A DNA stretch of 64,000 nucleotides from Agarivorans aestuarii (GTDB taxonomy: Bacteria > Pseudomonadota > Gammaproteobacteria > Enterobacterales > Celerinatantimonadaceae), in NCBI RefSeq assembly GCF_019670125.1, contig NZ_AP023033.1:62001-126000 (forward strand), in the 5' to 3' direction. Position 1 is the first letter of the stretch, and each line of letters opens with the position of its first letter. A program made the translations under genes and the position numbers. The notes under the pieces were generated by a model that saw nothing but the letters and a program-made list of their open reading frames with translations, was not told where the DNA came from and did not search any database. This document shows positions 43,936 to 52,915 of this stretch, piece by piece.

Positions 43936-45108
43936 TCAAAGTAGCTTTTCCACCTTATTGAGAGATGGAGTCGCTTTCGCTTTTTGCATATGGAGTAAGG
44001 CCAGTGCTAAGCAGCTAAAAGTCATAGCGAGCAGCCATAGATGAGTAAAGTGAGCTTGTATTTCACTAAAGCTAGCGCCCATTTGGTTGATCTTTAACAT
44101 GGCTAAGACCATGGGTTTGGCCGGTATTAGGTCGGCCAAAATATTAATGGCTGGTGGAATAGAGCTCAGCGGCCAGATAAAACCACACACAAACACGGTC
44201 GGTAATGAAGTCATTAAACCAACAATGGTAGCGTAATCGCGTTTAGGTAATAACACCGCTATGCACTGGGCTAAGCCGGCAGTCGCGATTAAAAAGGGTA
44301 GCAGCAAATGGCATATCTGAGAAACACTCGCCCAGTGATGCACTCCATAATAATTAAGCACTACGCCAAAATAAAAGCTGCTCATTACACTGTACATAAC
44401 AGCAAAAATCACAACACGGCATAGCACTAGCTGCCACGGGGCAGCATAGCGCAAGAGCTTAGCTTGTGAGCCCGATGCTGCCGGCGCAGCGTGTAAACCG
44501 ACAGCAATAAGCAGCGTTTGGTGCAAAATCACCACAAATACTGCCGGAATAACATAGTCCAAGTAACCCTGGTGGGCGTTAAAGGCCGCATTAGCACTTA
44601 GCTGGATTGGCGAATGCAAGGTGCTAGCAAGTGCTAGCGGGATGCCATCGGCTACCATTTTTGCTACTTTTACTTGGGCGGCTAAGGTACCAGAGGTGCT
44701 GGCTAAACCTTGCACAATAGTGCCATAAACCAAAAAGTATGAGGCGTCTCCAGCGTAAGACAGAGTAGGCGATCTACCCATTAATACATCGCGATAAAAA
44801 TGTTCGGGGATAACTAACAAACCACCCACTTTTCTTTCGATTAACTGCTGTTGAGCTTGCTCGATACTGGCGACTTGGCTGGTCACTTGCAATAAGGGGC
44901 TAGCGTCGACCATGCGAATCAATTGCCGACTTAGTTGACTGCCATCGGCATTAATCACTGCGATGGGTTGCTGAAGTGGCGTTTGGTTTAAATAAGGTTG
45001 GGGGTACAAAAATGCGTAAAGCAGCAACCCGCCAAACACCGTTAATAGCAGGGCGCGATTGCCCATTATTCGGCGAAGTTCCAAGCGCATGACTAGGGCT
45101 GTTTTCAT
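43936..45108 (-). CDS. ABC-2-type permease (second of pair)
   Basis: A 390-residue membrane protein of the ABC-2/YhhJ type: one N-terminal membrane helix (about 16-36), a large periplasmic domain (about 40-180, PIAVINADGSQLSRQLIR), and about five C-terminal membrane helices. It overlaps the preceding permease gene by 4 bases (ATGA). The pair resembles the YbhS/YbhR and YhhJ exporters, which need an ATPase, but no ATPase gene is in this operon. Last gene of the operon. Confidence 0.85.
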   Translation of the reverse strand: MKTALVMRLELRRIMGNRALLLTVFGGLLLYAFLYPQPYLNQTPLQQPIAVINADGSQLSRQLIRMVDASPLLQVTSQVASIEQAQQQLIERKVGGLLVIPEHFYRDVLMGRSPTLSYAGDASYFLVYGTIVQGLASTSGTLAAQVKVAKMVADGIPLALASTLHSPIQLSANAAFNAHQGYLDYVIPAVFVVILHQTLLIAVGLHAAPAASGSQAKLLRYAAPWQLVLCRVVIFAVMYSVMSSFYFGVVLNYYGVHHWASVSQICHLLLPFLIATAGLAQCIAVLLPKRDYATIVGLMTSLPTVFVCGFIWPLSSIPPAINILADLIPAKPMVLAMLKINQMGASFSEIQAHFTHLWLLAMTFSCLALALLHMQKAKATPSLNKVEKLL

Positions 45109-46286
45109 GTGTTATGCCCTAGTTGTGCTGGCTTAGCGAAGCGGATTTTAACTAGCAATGCTGCGCTAATAAAGGCAAGCCCAAATACCAATAAGGCTGA
45201 TAAGTTGGGCAATGACTGCGCTATGCCTGCTCCATAGTTAGCTTGGGTTATTTGTACTTCAATGTAATGGGTTATTGGGATGAGTTGGCGCCAAAATTGA
45301 GCAAACCAAGGCATCTCACTCACTGGGAAGGTCACTCCCATAAAGGCAAAGCTGGGTGCGGTAAGTGCTCCAGCAAAACTGAGTGCTCGGGCGACGTCTT
45401 GAAACAGCAGCATAAAGATTAATGCTATCGCTTGTGAAGCTAGCACGCACAGCAGCAAGGCTAGCAGTAATACACTCCAAGAACCTCGCATTGGCCAGTC
45501 AAAGCCGTGGAACATCAGCGTACATAGCAGTATGCCTTGCAGCCATAATAAGCCTCCAAAAAAGCTGAGTTTTACCATCAATTTTTGCCATGCTTGGCTT
45601 GCTAACCAGTCTTTAAAGCTATTGTTTTTTAGCTCTGCACCTAGCGCCAAGATCATTACCGCCATGATCAAAATTTGCCAAAAAGCCGGTAAGGCAGCAG
45701 ACACAATAAACTGGGCGTAGTTGCTATTTCCGTTATATAAAGCGCTGATTTGATTGCGAATAGGGACCGCATCGCCCAAGGCTTGTAAGGTTTGGGTATT
45801 GCCATGGCTAAGCGCTTTTGCCACCGCAACTTTGGCACTAAAAGTACCGTGAGCTTGCTGCAGTGCAGAGTTGATTTGCTTGCCAATCACCATGAATTGG
45901 CTGTTGTAGTAGGCTGCAACCGTAGGTGTTTGTGCCAGCTTAGTGTGCTTTTCTAGATCGGCAGGAATAATCACTAGCGCAGACACATCGCCTGTACGTA
46001 GCAGCGATCGAGCTTGCGGTTCACTATAAACGCTGCGCACTTGCAGTGTTGGGCTGGCGTCATAGTGGCCAATTAGGCTACGCGATAACTGGCTGTGGTC
46101 ATGGTCGACCACCGCAATCGGTAGCTCGCGGGTTAAGCCCGACGAAAATACCCACCACACGGCTAAAAAGGCCAGCAGTGGCAACCAAGTGAGCATAGCC
46201 ATTAACCAAGCGTTATCGCGCAGTAGTAAGCACTGTTGCATAAACAGTTGCCTTAAGCCGAGCGACGGTTCGCGGGTGGCATTCAT
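45105..46286 (-). CDS. ABC-2-type permease (first of pair)
   Basis: A protein of about 393 residues, homologous in plan to the other permease: N-terminal helix (LTWLPLLAFLAVWWVF), periplasmic domain (LPIAVVDHDHSQLSRSLIGHYDASPTLQV, read in parts) and five to six C-terminal helices. I start at the ATG at 46286, one base after the stop of the HlyD gene; a TTG at 46310 would overlap that gene. The ribosome site is poor, so coupling with the previous gene is likely. Confidence 0.83.
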   Translation of the reverse strand: MNATREPSLGLRQLFMQQCLLLRDNAWLMAMLTWLPLLAFLAVWWVFSSGLTRELPIAVVDHDHSQLSRSLIGHYDASPTLQVRSVYSEPQARSLLRTGDVSALVIIPADLEKHTKLAQTPTVAAYYNSQFMVIGKQINSALQQAHGTFSAKVAVAKALSHGNTQTLQALGDAVPIRNQISALYNGNSNYAQFIVSAALPAFWQILIMAVMILALGAELKNNSFKDWLASQAWQKLMVKLSFFGGLLWLQGILLCTLMFHGFDWPMRGSWSVLLLALLLCVLASQAIALIFMLLFQDVARALSFAGALTAPSFAFMGVTFPVSEMPWFAQFWRQLIPITHYIEVQITQANYGAGIAQSLPNLSALLVFGLAFISAALLVKIRFAKPAQLGHNT

Positions 46287-46287
46287 T

Positions 46288-47274
46288 TTAAGGCTGCTCA
46301 AGCTCAACAATCGCGCTCATGCCTACACGTAATTGCTCAATTTGTTGCAAAGGGCGTGCTTCTACTTCAAAGGTGCGTAAATCAAAGCCAGTGCGGCTAT
46401 CGGTGGCGCGCCAAGTGGCAAAATCGCCCATCACTGCCACATGGGCTACTTCAAACTTAAAGCTTTGATTATCTAGCGCAGGCAGCTTGGCACTAAACTG
46501 CTGCCCTTTTTGAAATTGGCTTAGTTGGTCTTCACGAACATGCAATACCAACCAGGCATCTTGCATATCAATAATCGACACCACTGGGAAGCCGGTGGGA
46601 GCCAGTTCACCGCTTTGTAACAGTAGTTGGCTTACCTCGCCCGAGTGCCAGCTTGTCACTAAGGTGTCGCTGGTAAATGCTTCAACTTCTGCCACTACGC
46701 CAGCTGCCGCGCGGGCCTGTTCAGAGGCTGCACGTTTGGTTTCATCTCGTGCACCTTCTTTGGCCAGTTGATACATTTGTGATGCAGCGTTTTCGGTGTA
46801 ACGGGCTGCTTGCCATTGGGTATAGGCTTCGTCGCGTTTTTGTTCGGCTACAACGCCATCTTTATACAGATTATCCACTCGCTGATAGGTCTTTTCGGCT
46901 AAGTTGGCGGCGGCTAGGGCTTTTTGCCATTGGTCTTTGGCGGCGGCAATTTCTTGCGTTCGGGCACCATTTTCGGCTTGTTCTGCCATGGCGGATGCCG
47001 CTTGTTGACCGGCTTTGGCTTGCTCTAATTTGGCATCTAATTCAGGGCTAGTGATGGAAAAGATTAGTTGCCCAGGCTCTACTTGGTCGCCTTTTCTCAC
47101 TAATACCTGGTCGATCCGCCCAGCTACTTTGGATGAAATGTTGTATTGCTGAGCCTCTATCTGGCCTTGCAATGTGTAAGGCTGAGGCTGGTAAGCTTGC
47201 CAAAATGAATAGCCAACCCAAGCAATAATCGCCAGCAAGGGCAAAATGGGTAACACGGCAGAAAATTTACGCAT
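46288..47274 (-). CDS. HlyD/membrane-fusion protein of the exporter
   Basis: A 328-residue adaptor: an N-terminal membrane anchor (about 8-26), a biotinyl-lipoyl-like half (ISSKVAGRIDQVLVRKGDQVEPGQ), a long alanine-rich coiled-coil hairpin (about 75-200) and a beta-barrel C-terminal part. It resembles YbhG/YhiI. It links the inner-membrane permeases to the TolC-type channel encoded next to it. AGGG precedes the ATG; 8 bases separate it from the TolC-like gene. Confidence 0.9.
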   Translation of the reverse strand: MRKFSAVLPILPLLAIIAWVGYSFWQAYQPQPYTLQGQIEAQQYNISSKVAGRIDQVLVRKGDQVEPGQLIFSITSPELDAKLEQAKAGQQAASAMAEQAENGARTQEIAAAKDQWQKALAAANLAEKTYQRVDNLYKDGVVAEQKRDEAYTQWQAARYTENAASQMYQLAKEGARDETKRAASEQARAAAGVVAEVEAFTSDTLVTSWHSGEVSQLLLQSGELAPTGFPVVSIIDMQDAWLVLHVREDQLSQFQKGQQFSAKLPALDNQSFKFEVAHVAVMGDFATWRATDSRTGFDLRTFEVEARPLQQIEQLRVGMSAIVELEQP

Positions 47275-47282
47275 AATAGACC

Positions 47283-48680
47283 CTAGTTAAATCGGTAGTA
47301 TTGGGAAAAATTAGCCATTTCACCACTTAAGGCGGTGAGTTTAGCCAGTGCGATTACATGGCTATACGCAGCAGATTGGCGCTGAGTTTTTACGCTAGCT
47401 TGGTACATCTCGGCATCCACAACATCTAAAGAGGTTGCCAAACCTTGGCTAAAAGCCTTAAGTCGAATACGTAAATTCTCTTTGGCCAACGCAAGGGTAG
47501 ATTCTAATCCTTGATATTCTTCTAAGGCTAACTCGGCTTCTCGGTAGGTTTTTTCTACCAGCAATCCTAAATCTCGCTCGGCTTGGGCGCGTATATAAGA
47601 GATTTGCACCACCGTGCTATTGGCTGCATTAACTTTGCCGGAGCGGCCAGAGTTATCAATAATTGGCACCGACACACCAACGCCCACCATCCAGTCGGGC
47701 GCGTATTTAGCGGCTAAGCTGTCGCCTTTGTAGATGTCATAGTTACCAAACATGTATACCTCTGGCATGTAACCGCCTTTGGCTATGGTCACCATCTTTT
47801 TAGCTTGTTCTGATTTACTGTCCAATATCGCTAAACCCGGATAACTGTTTAGGGTTTGCGACATATAGCTTTCTAGCTCGGGGATGTCTGCTTGAGTGAA
47901 TAAGCTAGTAGTGGGTTGGATAGCCTGTTGGGCATGCAGCAATTCTTTTAAGGCTAACTGGGCAATTTCATAATTTCGCAGGGCTTTTCTGGTATCAACT
48001 TTGGCCTTGTCGTAAGAGGCATCTGCTTGCAATCGTTCTACAAAGGCGATTTGTCCTTGCTGCTCTAGTTTTACCGCATTACGTTGATGTTTCTTAAGCC
48101 CATCTTCCACCTCTTTATAGGTTTCTGCTACTTGTGCAGCCAGCACCACCCCAAAGTAAACTTTGGCGAGGTCTTCAAATTTAGCCTGCTGCTGCATAGC
48201 GAGTACTTTACCAGCTTCAATATTTTGCTCACGTGCGATATCGATGGCAGCGCCACGGCGGCCACCTGTATACAGGGGCCAAATTGCCCGAATGGAGCTA
48301 GTGGTAATGTCTTGCTCAGTGAAGTTAGTTACCGTTGGTAAGTTTAAAAGCGGCGCTAAAATTTGTCCTAGCGCGGGGTCTAAGCCACTTAAATCGAGTG
48401 ATGCCAAAGGCTCTAAGTCTTTTAAATCAAGCGAAACTGGTTTTTCTAAACGGGTGTAATTACCGGTTAAATCTATTTTGGGGTAGTAGAGATCTTTTGC
48501 AGCGTCGCGCAGTGCTTCGCTGCGGGCTACGCTTTCTTTGTTGGCTGCTAGGCTTTGGTTTTTCTCTAGTACTTCTTGCCAAGCTTGTTCAAAGCTAATG
48601 GCATTAGCCGTTACTGGCTGCAATAGGCTAAGCAAACAGCTCAGGCTAGCTACCTTTAAACTCCAAAAGTGTCTTATCAC
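47283..48680 (-). CDS. TolC-family outer-membrane efflux channel
   Basis: A 465-residue outer-membrane protein with a signal peptide (LSCLLSLLQPVTANA) and the two repeated helix-strand halves of the TolC family (SFEQAWQEVLEKNQSLAANKE; RAIWPLYTGGRRGAAIDIA; LIVEK-like C-terminal helices). It is the first gene of the minus-strand exporter operon. The start is a GTG at 48680 with AAGGA about ten bases upstream. It provides the exit duct for the HlyD/permease complex. Confidence 0.88.
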   Translation of the reverse strand: MIRHFWSLKVASLSCLLSLLQPVTANAISFEQAWQEVLEKNQSLAANKESVARSEALRDAAKDLYYPKIDLTGNYTRLEKPVSLDLKDLEPLASLDLSGLDPALGQILAPLLNLPTVTNFTEQDITTSSIRAIWPLYTGGRRGAAIDIAREQNIEAGKVLAMQQQAKFEDLAKVYFGVVLAAQVAETYKEVEDGLKKHQRNAVKLEQQGQIAFVERLQADASYDKAKVDTRKALRNYEIAQLALKELLHAQQAIQPTTSLFTQADIPELESYMSQTLNSYPGLAILDSKSEQAKKMVTIAKGGYMPEVYMFGNYDIYKGDSLAAKYAPDWMVGVGVSVPIIDNSGRSGKVNAANSTVVQISYIRAQAERDLGLLVEKTYREAELALEEYQGLESTLALAKENLRIRLKAFSQGLATSLDVVDAEMYQASVKTQRQSAAYSHVIALAKLTALSGEMANFSQYYRFN

Positions 48681-49061
48681 TTTCCCACAGTCCTTATTAA
48701 ATTAGAGTAAATACTCTACAGTATGCTGGCAGTATTATTCAAGTGCTTTGCAGTGAGCATTTTTAGTATTTGTTAAGCCTAGAACAGTTTGCTGCAAGAT
48801 GTAGTGTTTCCCAGTAATTCCCCAGTTAAATAGACTGTTGAAGCAGCGATATTGGTTTTTAGATAGGCTTTGCTGGTTAATTGTGCACAACTCAGCAAAT
48901 TGCGTTTAAATACTTAGGAATTTTCCGGGAAGAGCTCAAGGTATTCGAGTTTAACGCGATATAGTATTACAGCTTTTTTTCGTCTCTTTGAGCTCAGTGA
49001 ATACTGAAAATATTGCACTGGGCAAGCCTTTATAGATGGATGCCTTAAGGACTAAGCCATT
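48681..49061. other. 381-base divergent regulatory spacer
   Basis: Holds the exporter promoter and operator (48703-48742) and a perfect TTGTGCACAA palindrome (48881-48890), identical to the strongest predicted OhrR site. No gene and no clear sigma-28 promoter was found before the chemoreceptor. Confidence 0.55.
48703..48742 (-). promoter_or_regulatory. Exporter promoter with palindromic operator
   Basis: On the minus strand a -35-like TTGAAT (48737-48742) and a -10-like TAGAGT (48713-48718) are 18 bases apart. The inverted repeat TAGAGTA-AA-TACTCTA (48703-48718) covers the -10, as in TetR-type repression. No regulator gene lies next to it. Confidence 0.5.
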
Positions 49062-50522
49062 ATGAAAGAAGTACCCTTTAGAACCATAGACCGACTGTTT
49101 ATTAAAATGTCGATTAGCGACAAATTTTGGCTAGTGTTTATCGGCTTTGTACTGTGCGTAGGTTTAGGCAGTAGCGCTAGCTACCAAAGTAAGCTAGCCC
49201 TTATTGAAGCCGGTTCTCAGCAGGCGGTAGAACAGCAGTTGCAAGCCAAGCTATCGGCTTTAAATACAGCGCCAGATATACAAGCTACTCAACTAGGCCT
49301 AAGCAAAGCGAATCGCCAATCTGCCAGTATTCGCAAGGGCGATAGTGTGACCGTTTACGGTAAAGCTCAAGGACAAAACTATTCGCTCACTGAAAATGTC
49401 AAAAGCTGGGAACAAGAGCCTCGCAGTAGCGCACGCACTACTTTAATTGTTGCCTGGTTAACGATGTTGCCCTTTGCTTTACTTTGTTATTGGTTGGCCA
49501 GCCATTTGGGCGGTGCTTTATGGGTGATGCATCAAGCGGCACAACGCATAGCCAGTGGCGATTTAACTTCACGTTTGGGTTTTCATGTTGGACGTGATGA
49601 GTTTGGCAGTATTGGTTTTGAACTAGACCGCGCCATGGACACCATGAATGATCTAGTAGTGGTAGTGAAGCAAAGCTCCACCAGTTTAAACCATGCCGCT
49701 AGTACCTTTGATAAGGACGCCCGCGCAACCGAAAGCCAAATTTCCCAGCAGCATAAGTCTCTAGATTCGGTGGCGACAGCCATGGAAGAGATGACCGCAG
49801 CAGCCGGTGAGGTATCAAATATTGCTAACCAAGCCTCCGATAAGGCGCAGCAAGATGCCAAACAAGTAGAGCAAAGTGAGCACAAAGTTCAAGATGCGGT
49901 GAGCGCGATTAATCAGCTTTCGGATCTAATTGGCAATACTTCACAATCTATCGGCACGCTTAATGACAATGCTACGCAAATTAATGTGGTTATTACCACG
50001 ATTAACGGCATTTCAGAGCAAACCAACTTGTTGGCACTTAATGCGGCCATTGAAGCGGCGCGAGCTGGTGAGCAGGGGCGTGGCTTTGCGGTGGTGGCTG
50101 ATGAAGTGCGCAACTTGGCACAGCGTACCCAAGACGCCACGGTAGAAATTCAAACCATGATTGAAGGTTTGCAATCGGGAACTAAGCAGTTATCAGGGCT
50201 GACCGAAAAAACCGTGCAGCAGGCTGAAACCAGTGAACGATTGATGGGTGAAATTGGCCAAGATGTAAATACCATTTCTCAATCGGCGCAGTTGTTTATT
50301 GAAATGAATGCCCAAATTGCTGCGTCGGCCGATGAGCAAAGCTCTGTGGCTAATAGCGTGGCCACTGAACTTAGCGATTTACGCATGCAATCTGATGCTA
50401 TTAAAGAGGCCAACGCCTCGGCTGTGCAAGCAGTTGAAGAACTGAGTGAAGCGTCGTCGATATTAGCATCAACCTTGAAAGACTACCGCACCGAAGGCGG
50501 TAGTGGCGCAGTCAACAGCTAG
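49062..50522 (+). CDS. Methyl-accepting chemotaxis protein with small sensor domain
   Basis: A 486-residue chemoreceptor. The first membrane helix (about 22-41), a short periplasmic part of only about 85 residues, second membrane helix (about 127-146), HAMP, and signalling domain with [20 protein letters not shown] and [16 protein letters not shown]. The glutamate and glutamine methylation helices are evident. No CheR pentapeptide at the end. Start ATG at 49062. Ligand unknown; it is divergent from the exporter operon. Confidence 0.92.
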   Translation: MKEVPFRTIDRLFIKMSISDKFWLVFIGFVLCVGLGSSASYQSKLALIEAGSQQAVEQQLQAKLSALNTAPDIQATQLGLSKANRQSASIRKGDSVTVYGKAQGQNYSLTENVKSWEQEPRSSARTTLIVAWLTMLPFALLCYWLASHLGGALWVMHQAAQRIASGDLTSRLGFHVGRDEFGSIGFELDRAMDTMNDLVVVVKQSSTSLNHAASTFDKDARATESQISQQHKSLDSVATAMEEMTAAAGEVSNIANQASDKAQQDAKQVEQSEHKVQDAVSAINQLSDLIGNTSQSIGTLNDNATQINVVITTINGISEQTNLLALNAAIEAARAGEQGRGFAVVADEVRNLAQRTQDATVEIQTMIEGLQSGTKQLSGLTEKTVQQAETSERLMGEIGQDVNTISQSAQLFIEMNAQIAASADEQSSVANSVATELSDLRMQSDAIKEANASAVQAVEELSEASSILASTLKDYRTEGGSGAVNS

Positions 50523-50529
50523 CCTACGC

Positions 50530-50556
50530 TTACCTAGCTCGGGATGAGCTAGGTAA
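50530..50556 (+). other. Hairpin after the chemoreceptor gene
   Basis: A perfect 11-bp stem (TTACCTAGCTC at 50530-50540 with 50546-50556) and a five-base loop, eight bases after the stop. It lacks a T tract, so it is a weak or Rho-assisted terminator. Confidence 0.45.
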
Positions 50557-50641
50557 TAGTTAAGCACTTAAACTAGCTTATTAATCTCGCAGTGATTTAT
50601 ATCATAGTTTCTTTTATAACAATGGCTTAACTTGATTTTGT

Positions 50642-50662
50642 GCTGGCGCAATTTGCGCCAGC
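50642..50662 (+). other. GC-rich hairpin in the DUF805 leader
   Basis: A perfect 9-bp stem (GCTGGCGCA at 50642-50650 with 50654-50662) and a three-base loop, 36 bases before the DUF805 start. No T tract; it may be a leader structure. Confidence 0.45.
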
Positions 50663-50698
50663 GTTGGATTGGTTTAGTAAAAAAATATAAGGAATAAA

Positions 50699-51052
50699 AT
50701 GGAATACTTTATTGGCGCATTAAAAAAATACGCAGATTTTTCAGGACGAGCACGTAGAAAAGAGTACTGGATGTTCATCTTGTTCTACTTCATTTTTGGC
50801 ATAGTTGCCAACGTCATCGATGCTATTATCGGCCTACCGCTACTTTCACTAGTACTAACAATAGGTCTATTTATTCCTAGCTTGAGTATTGCTGCAAGAC
50901 GTTTGCACGATACTGGGCGCACTGGTTGGTGGCAGCTTATTGCGCTTATCCCACTCGTAGGCATTATTATCTTATTGATTTTCTTAGCTTCAGACAGTCA
51001 CGACGATAATAACTACGGTGCAAACCCTAAAGCTGAAGGTGTAATGGCTTAG
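50699..51052 (+). CDS. DUF805 small membrane protein
   Basis: A 117-residue protein with the DUF805 plan: KKYADFSGRARRKEYWMF at the start, then three or four membrane segments, with IPSLSIAARRLHDTGRTGWW in the middle and a polar, asparagine-rich tail. The family is widespread, and no function is established. AAGGA precedes the ATG. It is convergent with the YgjP-like gene. Confidence 0.9.
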   Translation: MEYFIGALKKYADFSGRARRKEYWMFILFYFIFGIVANVIDAIIGLPLLSLVLTIGLFIPSLSIAARRLHDTGRTGWWQLIALIPLVGIIILLIFLASDSHDDNNYGANPKAEGVMA

Positions 51053-51073
51053 CCTTTGCTTTGATGAGTTGGG

Positions 51074-51577
51074 CTAGTAGATCGGCCCAACCTCTTCTAT
51101 TTGAGTCAGATAAACCCGCATGTCAAATTCTAGTTGGTGATAGTTGGGCAACATGTGCTGGCAAAGCTGGTAAAAAGCTTTGTTATGTTGTTTTTCTTTT
51201 AAGTGAGCCAGTTCGTGCACCACAATCATATTTAAGAACTCTTCCGGCACTTTTTGAAACAAACTGCTGATTCTTATCTCATTTTTACTTTTAAGTTTGC
51301 TTCCCTGCACCCTCGACACATAGCTGTGTAATCCTAGGGCATGATTCACCACATGGATCTTCTTGTCGTAAATCACTTTACTGAGAGGGGCCGATTTACG
51401 CATATATTGGTTTTTAAGGGCTAAGCAATAGTCGCGTAGTGCTTTATCGTTGTATATCTCATGGGTAGTTGGGTATTTGTTCAACATAAACTCGGCTAAA
51501 CGCTGCTGCTCGAGCAGACTTTCAATTTTGCTAGTGAGTGTTTCAGGGTAAGCGGTGAGATATTTAAGTGTTGTCAT
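51074..51577 (-). CDS. YgjP-like metal-dependent hydrolase
   Basis: A 167-residue protein of the YgjP/DUF45 family. It has the zinc motif VVHELAHLKEKQHNKAFY (HExxH with a third His) and the preceding KLKSKNEIRISSLFQKVPEE strand-helix. E. coli YgjP has been described as a UTP pyrophosphatase; substrate here is not shown. Single gene; a small 7-bp hairpin overlaps its stop codon. Confidence 0.85.
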   Translation of the reverse strand: MTTLKYLTAYPETLTSKIESLLEQQRLAEFMLNKYPTTHEIYNDKALRDYCLALKNQYMRKSAPLSKVIYDKKIHVVNHALGLHSYVSRVQGSKLKSKNEIRISSLFQKVPEEFLNMIVVHELAHLKEKQHNKAFYQLCQHMLPNYHQLEFDMRVYLTQIEEVGPIY

Positions 51578-51621
51578 GAGAGTAACAGTGGTAAGCAGAT
51601 GCGGCAGTGTAACCTGAGAGT

Positions 51622-51655
51622 AAAACGAGGCATAGCCTTAGGCCATGCCTCGTTT
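51622..51655 (-). terminator. Terminator after the EamA gene
   Basis: An 11-bp stem (AAACGAGGCAT at 51623-51633 with 51645-51655) with extra inner pairing, then TTTTA on the minus strand. It starts 4 bases after the EamA stop. Confidence 0.85.
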
Positions 51656-51658
51656 GGC

Positions 51659-52600
51659 TTATTTCTTGTTTAACAGGGTAACGGCTACCACTACTAGGCC
51701 AATACCAATCACTTGTAGCAAACCAATGCTGTCGCCAAGTATCCAAGCCGCCATGATTAAGGTAAACACTGGGCCGGCGCTGCCACTTATCGCAGTGCGT
51801 TGTGAGCCGATACGATTGATTGCCTCACTAAACAGAAATGAGGGGATCACCGTAGAAAACAACGCTATGTAGCCAGCATACCAATAAACTGGCGTTGGAT
51901 AAGAAGCCAAAGAGACAAAATCTCCTTGTAAGGCGAAATGGATGAAGATGGCTAGGCTGGCTGCAATCATCGCGATAAGCGTAAAGGCTTGGCTGCCAAT
52001 TTTGGCCACAATGTTTTTGCTAAATACCAAGTAAAAAGCAAAACTGAATGCACTCGCAATAACCAAGCTTGTTCCCCACAGGAGTTGCTGACTTTTTTGC
52101 TGCTGGCCCATTTCACTCCACATCATTAAGCTTACTCCCATCCAGCTTAGGGGAAGGGCCAGCACAACAATCAACTGCGGCTTTTGACGATATACCCACC
52201 ACGCCAACAAAATGGTAAATCCAGGGTAGGCGTACAATACCACTCGCTCAAGCGGCGCTGAGATGTACTGCAAACCGCTTAAATCCAAGAAACTCGCGAG
52301 GTAGTATCCCGTTATGCCAACAATTGCAGCCGGTAAAATTTTGCCCTTTAGCTTTTGGTGTTCAAGGCGGCCTTGCTTCCACCAAAACATCGCCAGCAAT
52401 AAGTAAATCGGCAGGCTAAAGGCCATTCGCAGGGTCATTAAGCTGGCGGGGTCGATACCAAACTGGTAGGCAAGCTTGATCCAAATACCTTTGAGAGAAA
52501 ACAGCGCAGTAGCTATTAGCGCTAAACTGAGCCCTTTGGCTGCTTCAGAAAAGTGGGGCATAGACGCGATGAAGCGAGAACCAGATTTACTAATATTCAT
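51659..52600 (-). CDS. EamA-family (drug/metabolite) transporter
   Basis: A 313-residue protein with ten membrane helices in two EamA halves: LIATALFSLKGIWIKLAY and, in the second, LLWGTSLVIASAFSFAFYL with a final GDSIGLLQVIGIGLVVVAV. It exports an unidentified metabolite. The start at 52600 has AAGGA very close to the ATG; an alternative ATG at 52561 would shorten the N-terminus by 13 residues. Confidence 0.85.
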   Translation of the reverse strand: MNISKSGSRFIASMPHFSEAAKGLSLALIATALFSLKGIWIKLAYQFGIDPASLMTLRMAFSLPIYLLLAMFWWKQGRLEHQKLKGKILPAAIVGITGYYLASFLDLSGLQYISAPLERVVLYAYPGFTILLAWWVYRQKPQLIVVLALPLSWMGVSLMMWSEMGQQQKSQQLLWGTSLVIASAFSFAFYLVFSKNIVAKIGSQAFTLIAMIAASLAIFIHFALQGDFVSLASYPTPVYWYAGYIALFSTVIPSFLFSEAINRIGSQRTAISGSAGPVFTLIMAAWILGDSIGLLQVIGIGLVVVAVTLLNKK

Positions 52601-52645
52601 ATCCTTGCGTGCCTTGTATTAAGAGTTGGAGAAGGCTACGAAGGG

Positions 52646-52675
52646 CAAAAGAGTCTGGCTGCGCTTCGCAGCCAG
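52646..52675 (-). terminator. Terminator after the 37-residue ORF
   Basis: A perfect 9-bp GC-rich stem (CTGGCTGCG at 52655-52663 with 52667-52675) with a three-base loop, and on the minus strand ACTCTTTTG follows. It lies 12 bases after the small ORF's stop. Confidence 0.75.
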
Positions 52676-52687
52676 TGAAATGTATAA

Positions 52688-52801
52688 TTAATCTTCACCG
52701 CTGCAAATAATAAGCAGCAGCCACAGCTTCGCCAACGCAATAGCAGCGCCAAGTGGGCTTACCTTGCTTGATTGAGTGGGCTTGATGAAGATGAGTTTCA
52801 T
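52688..52801 (-). CDS. Candidate 37-residue membrane peptide
   Basis: A short minus-strand gene: AAGGA followed by six bases and the ATG at 52801, and a stop at 52688-52690. The peptide starts MKLIFIKPTQSSKVSP, has one predicted membrane helix (LGAAIALAKLWLLLIIC) and ends SGED. It has its own terminator immediately downstream and the PEP-CTERM gene's terminator upstream, so it looks like an independent transcript. It could be a small membrane regulator, a toxin-like peptide or a leader; I do not recognise it. Confidence 0.55.
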   Translation of the reverse strand: MKLIFIKPTQSSKVSPLGAAIALAKLWLLLIICSGED

Positions 52802-52867
52802 ATCATTTCCTTGATGGTGATTTTTTAGCCTACGGTAATTGAATGTTTGCCGCAAGCTGCAACCGAA

Positions 52868-52897
52868 ATAAAAAAGCACCACGCTGAGGTGATGCTT
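52868..52897 (-). terminator. Terminator after the PEP-CTERM gene
   Basis: A 9-bp stem with one mismatch (52874-52882 with 52889-52897), six-base loop and six T on the minus strand. Confidence 0.8.
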
Positions 52898-52915
52898 ATT
52901 ACTATACAGTTTAAT

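Noticed and set aside
51068-51091. 7-bp GTTGGGC/GCCCAAC hairpin between DUF805 and the YgjP-like gene
   Set aside because: Overlaps the stop of the YgjP gene and lacks a T tract; too weak to call a terminator.
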